64,000 bases of DNA, from the NCBI GenBank assembly GCA_017442585.1, contig JAFRZM010000035.1:1-64000 (forward strand), given 5' to 3'. The translations under genes and the position numbers were made by a program. Below the pieces are notes generated by a model. It had not been told where the DNA came from and ran no database searches. It saw only the letters and a list, made by a program, of their open reading frames with translations. This DNA comes from Lachnospiraceae bacterium. Lineage in GTDB: Bacteria; Bacillota; Clostridia; Lachnospirales; Lachnospiraceae. Positions 62,081 to 64,000 of the stretch are shown here, in pieces; the stretch's first letter is position 1, and each line of letters starts with the position of its first letter.

Positions 62081-63909
62081 TATTTTAGTATTTCTTTTAT
62101 AAACCCTGATGCTTTCAAATTCTTTCCGGATTTATTCGTAGAGAACGAGAGTATCAGGTTGTTTTTTGCCCTTGTTAAACCAACATATAACAATCTTCTT
62201 TCCTCCTCCGTTTCTTCTTCGCCTTTTGCCTTTTTATTTGGTATTATCCCCTCATTTATATCCGGGATATAGACTGTATCAAATTCCAGTCCCTTACTTT
62301 CATGTAATGTCAGCACATTAAATCTGCCACAATTTGCATCATCTTTACTACTTCTAACGATATTAAGCTCAATTATAGCATCATTATAAGTAAAATTTTC
62401 ATTTATTAAATTTTTAAATCCAAAAATTATTTTTCGATAATTATCCAAGGATTCAGCATATGTTCTATATTGTCTTCTAATTTTCTCTTTATACTTCAAA
62501 TTATTTAACACAAGATTAATTCCGACATATGGCGGTACCTTTTTAAGTGTAGTAATCAATGATAAATACTCTTCAACCCCGGCTATTTCATCACGATCAT
62601 CACATTTTTCCACAATATCCGCCCACAAATACAGTTCTTTCGTATTTTTAGGCATATAGTACGAGGTTACTTTTTCATCAAAAATATTCATTGATTTAAT
62701 TACATCTTCTGCCGTAAATTCTCCCGAAACAACTTTAAATAAAGATATAATTTCTTCTATCATTTCAGTTTTAATGGCACTATAGCAATTATCTCCATTT
62801 GTTTCAAGCCGTTTTGTTTTTTCAAGGAAAGCATTCTTTAAATAATTTGTTCTGAACAATACAGCAATATCTTCTTTAGGCGTTCCTTCATTTATTCTCC
62901 TACTAATATCTTCAATCAGTTCTTCATATTGCTTTTCAGCATCAGCATATCTTTTTACCAAGACTCTCCCCTTGGAAAAACACACTGCATTATGCATAGT
63001 CTTCTCCATTCGTGTCTTATTTTTACATATAAGTTTATTTGAGATATCAGTAATTTCCTTGGTACTTCTATAATTAATATCCAAATATACCGTTTTACTC
63101 TTTGGATATTCTTTCAAAAACCTTTTCATGATTAATGGATTTGCCCCTCTGAATCCATATATTGATTGATCATCGTCGCCTACCGCAAATATATTCATGC
63201 TATTCTCGACCAACATCATAATAAGGTCAAACTCATGATCATTTGTATCCTGAAATTCATCAACCAAAACATATGAGAACTCGTTTTGCCATCGCAATCT
63301 AAGATTTACCTTTTCAGACAATAATTCATATGCTTTAAAAATCAAATCATCAAAATCGAAAATTCTCTCTTTTTCCTTGTAAGCTGTATATTTATTATAG
63401 AAATTCAAAAAAGTCTCCATATCGCCAAAATATGCAGTTATATTTCCATTTTCATATTTTTTACCGTTAAACACCCTATTTTTATTTGATGTTGTAAAAG
63501 AAATAAGGTCACCGACATCAGTTGCCATGGTAATATCAATATCATCATTTTTAAATGTTGATGCCAATAATCGCTTTATAATCTTTAATTTTTCTCTTTC
63601 AGTTATAATATTAAGTTTTGTCTTAAGGTTTTCACTTAAAATCTTATAGCAAAGCGAATGAATTGTACAAAACATTACATCGCACCTTTCTTCGCCTTTT
63701 AATTTAAGATACTCCTGTCTCATATGCTCTGCAGCATTTTTAGTAAAAGTTAATACAAGGATTTTCTTTTCAGGAATCTGATAAGAATAATTAAGATTAT
63801 AGACCCTGCGGCAAAGCGTCGAAGTTTTACCGGACCCCGGGCCTGCGATCACCAGCATCGGGCCATCCTTATGACGGATGGCCTCGCTTTGTGATTCGTT
63901 ATATTTCAT
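62077..63909 (-). CDS. UvrD/PcrA-type DNA helicase, short form
   Basis: 610 residues, against about 720-740 for PcrA. Superfamily 1A motifs: LVIAGPGSGKTSTLCRRV (I), KILVLTFTKNAAEHMR (Ia), VLVDEFQDTND (II), GDDDQSIYGFRGA (III), LDINYRSTKEI (IV), LHESKGLEFDTVYIP (V) and RRLLYVGLTRAKNNLIL (VI). The missing length is the C-terminal region after motif VI. It may act in repair or recombination; PcrA itself is likely elsewhere. The ATG lies four bases after the preceding stop. Confidence 0.92.
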   Translation of the reverse strand: MKYNESQSEAIRHKDGPMLVIAGPGSGKTSTLCRRVYNLNYSYQIPEKKILVLTFTKNAAEHMRQEYLKLKGEERCDVMFCTIHSLCYKILSENLKTKLNIITEREKLKIIKRLLASTFKNDDIDITMATDVGDLISFTTSNKNRVFNGKKYENGNITAYFGDMETFLNFYNKYTAYKEKERIFDFDDLIFKAYELLSEKVNLRLRWQNEFSYVLVDEFQDTNDHEFDLIMMLVENSMNIFAVGDDDQSIYGFRGANPLIMKRFLKEYPKSKTVYLDINYRSTKEITDISNKLICKNKTRMEKTMHNAVCFSKGRVLVKRYADAEKQYEELIEDISRRINEGTPKEDIAVLFRTNYLKNAFLEKTKRLETNGDNCYSAIKTEMIEEIISLFKVVSGEFTAEDVIKSMNIFDEKVTSYYMPKNTKELYLWADIVEKCDDRDEIAGVEEYLSLITTLKKVPPYVGINLVLNNLKYKEKIRRQYRTYAESLDNYRKIIFGFKNLINENFTYNDAIIELNIVRSSKDDANCGRFNVLTLHESKGLEFDTVYIPDINEGIIPNKKAKGEEETEEERRLLYVGLTRAKNNLILSFSTNKSGKNLKASGFIKEILKY

Positions 63910-63913
63910 ATTA

Positions 63914-64000
63914 TTATCTATTTTTAAGTAACTCTATTCCCTTTCTTATTCTCTTTAAGGACTCGTCTTTACCTAAAATCTCCATAAGTTCCGTTGCTCC
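63914..64000 (-). CDS. gltX: Probable glutamyl-tRNA synthetase, C-terminal end (truncated by window edge)
   Basis: Only the last 28 residues are visible: GATELMEILGKDESLKRIRK followed by GIELLKNR and a stop. This resembles the end of the anticodon-binding domain of bacterial GluRS. The short length makes the call tentative. It ends four bases before the helicase ATG, so the two are likely co-transcribed. Confidence 0.5.
   Translation of the reverse strand, partial: GATELMEILGKDESLKRIRKGIELLKNR

Noticed and set aside
1..64000. Horizontally acquired island, prophage or defence system
   Set aside because: Composition appears even, gene order is conserved, and no integrase, transposase, toxin-antitoxin or restriction genes were found.

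Overview
The window comes from a low-GC, Gram-positive-type, motile member of the Clostridia, most likely a Lachnospiraceae species (Roseburia, Butyrivibrio or Eubacterium rectale-like). The evidence is PolC, CodY, FliY, CheC and CheD, AT-rich intergenic DNA, strong GGAGG ribosome-binding sites, and a flagellar/chemotaxis locus in Bacillus/Clostridia order. No rRNA, tRNA, phage, insertion sequence or CRISPR array was seen. Almost every gene lies on the minus strand, so transcription runs from high to low coordinates.

Reading in the direction of transcription: (1) 64.0-56.1 kb holds the end of a probable glutamyl-tRNA synthetase, a short UvrD-type helicase, two plus-strand genes (a DUF1292 protein and an RluA-type pseudouridine synthase), then the coupled series yifB-like, dprA, topA and codY. 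(2) 55.25-54.93 kb is the only gene-free stretch longer than 300 bp. It holds the codY terminator, two copies of a short repeat and the promoter of the flagellar locus. (3) 54.9-42.3 kb encodes the rod, MS-ring, C-ring, export ATPase, hook-length and hook genes (flgB, flgC, fliEFGHIJ, motE/ylxF-like, fliK, flgD, a TIGR02530-type gene, flgE). (4) A hairpin and a new promoter precede motA, motB, fliL, fliM, fliY, cheY, fliOPQR, flhB, flhA, flhF, flhG, a PilZ brake protein, cheB, cheA, cheW, cheC, cheD, a small membrane protein and the motility sigma factor fliA (42.0-22.5 kb). (5) 22.5-19.4 kb is a poorly understood block: a FapA/DUF342 protein, two small proteins, a SwrB-like DUF6115 protein and an MltG-like protein without a catalytic domain. 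(6) 19.3-2.5 kb holds rpsB with its own promoter and structured leader, tsf and its terminator, an HD-GYP phosphodiesterase-like membrane protein, a TrmH-family methylase, a polysaccharide deacetylase, a bactofilin, pyrH, frr, a terminator, then uppS, cdsA, dxr, rseP, ispG and polC. (7) 2.5-0 kb has a plus-strand DUF5050 protein, a HAD phosphatase, and the first 164 residues of a secreted BspA-type leucine-rich-repeat protein cut by the window edge.

The series topA-codY-flgB ... fliA-swrB-rpsB-tsf-pyrH-frr-uppS-cdsA-dxr-rseP-polC matches the layout known from Bacillus subtilis, so most of the window is a conserved chromosomal backbone. Differences are motAB inside the hook/motor operon, a PilZ gene beside cheB, the FapA block after fliA, and inserted HD-GYP, TrmH, deacetylase and bactofilin genes. 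Less usual signals include the rpsB leader, the paired repeats upstream of flgB, the flgE ribosome-binding-site hairpin, a CodY-like box in the codY promoter and the uncharacterised block between fliA and rpsB. I found no clearly new self-contained system. Starts were chosen by ribosome-binding-site spacing; in several genes a slightly longer reading frame begins inside the ribosome-binding site and was rejected.
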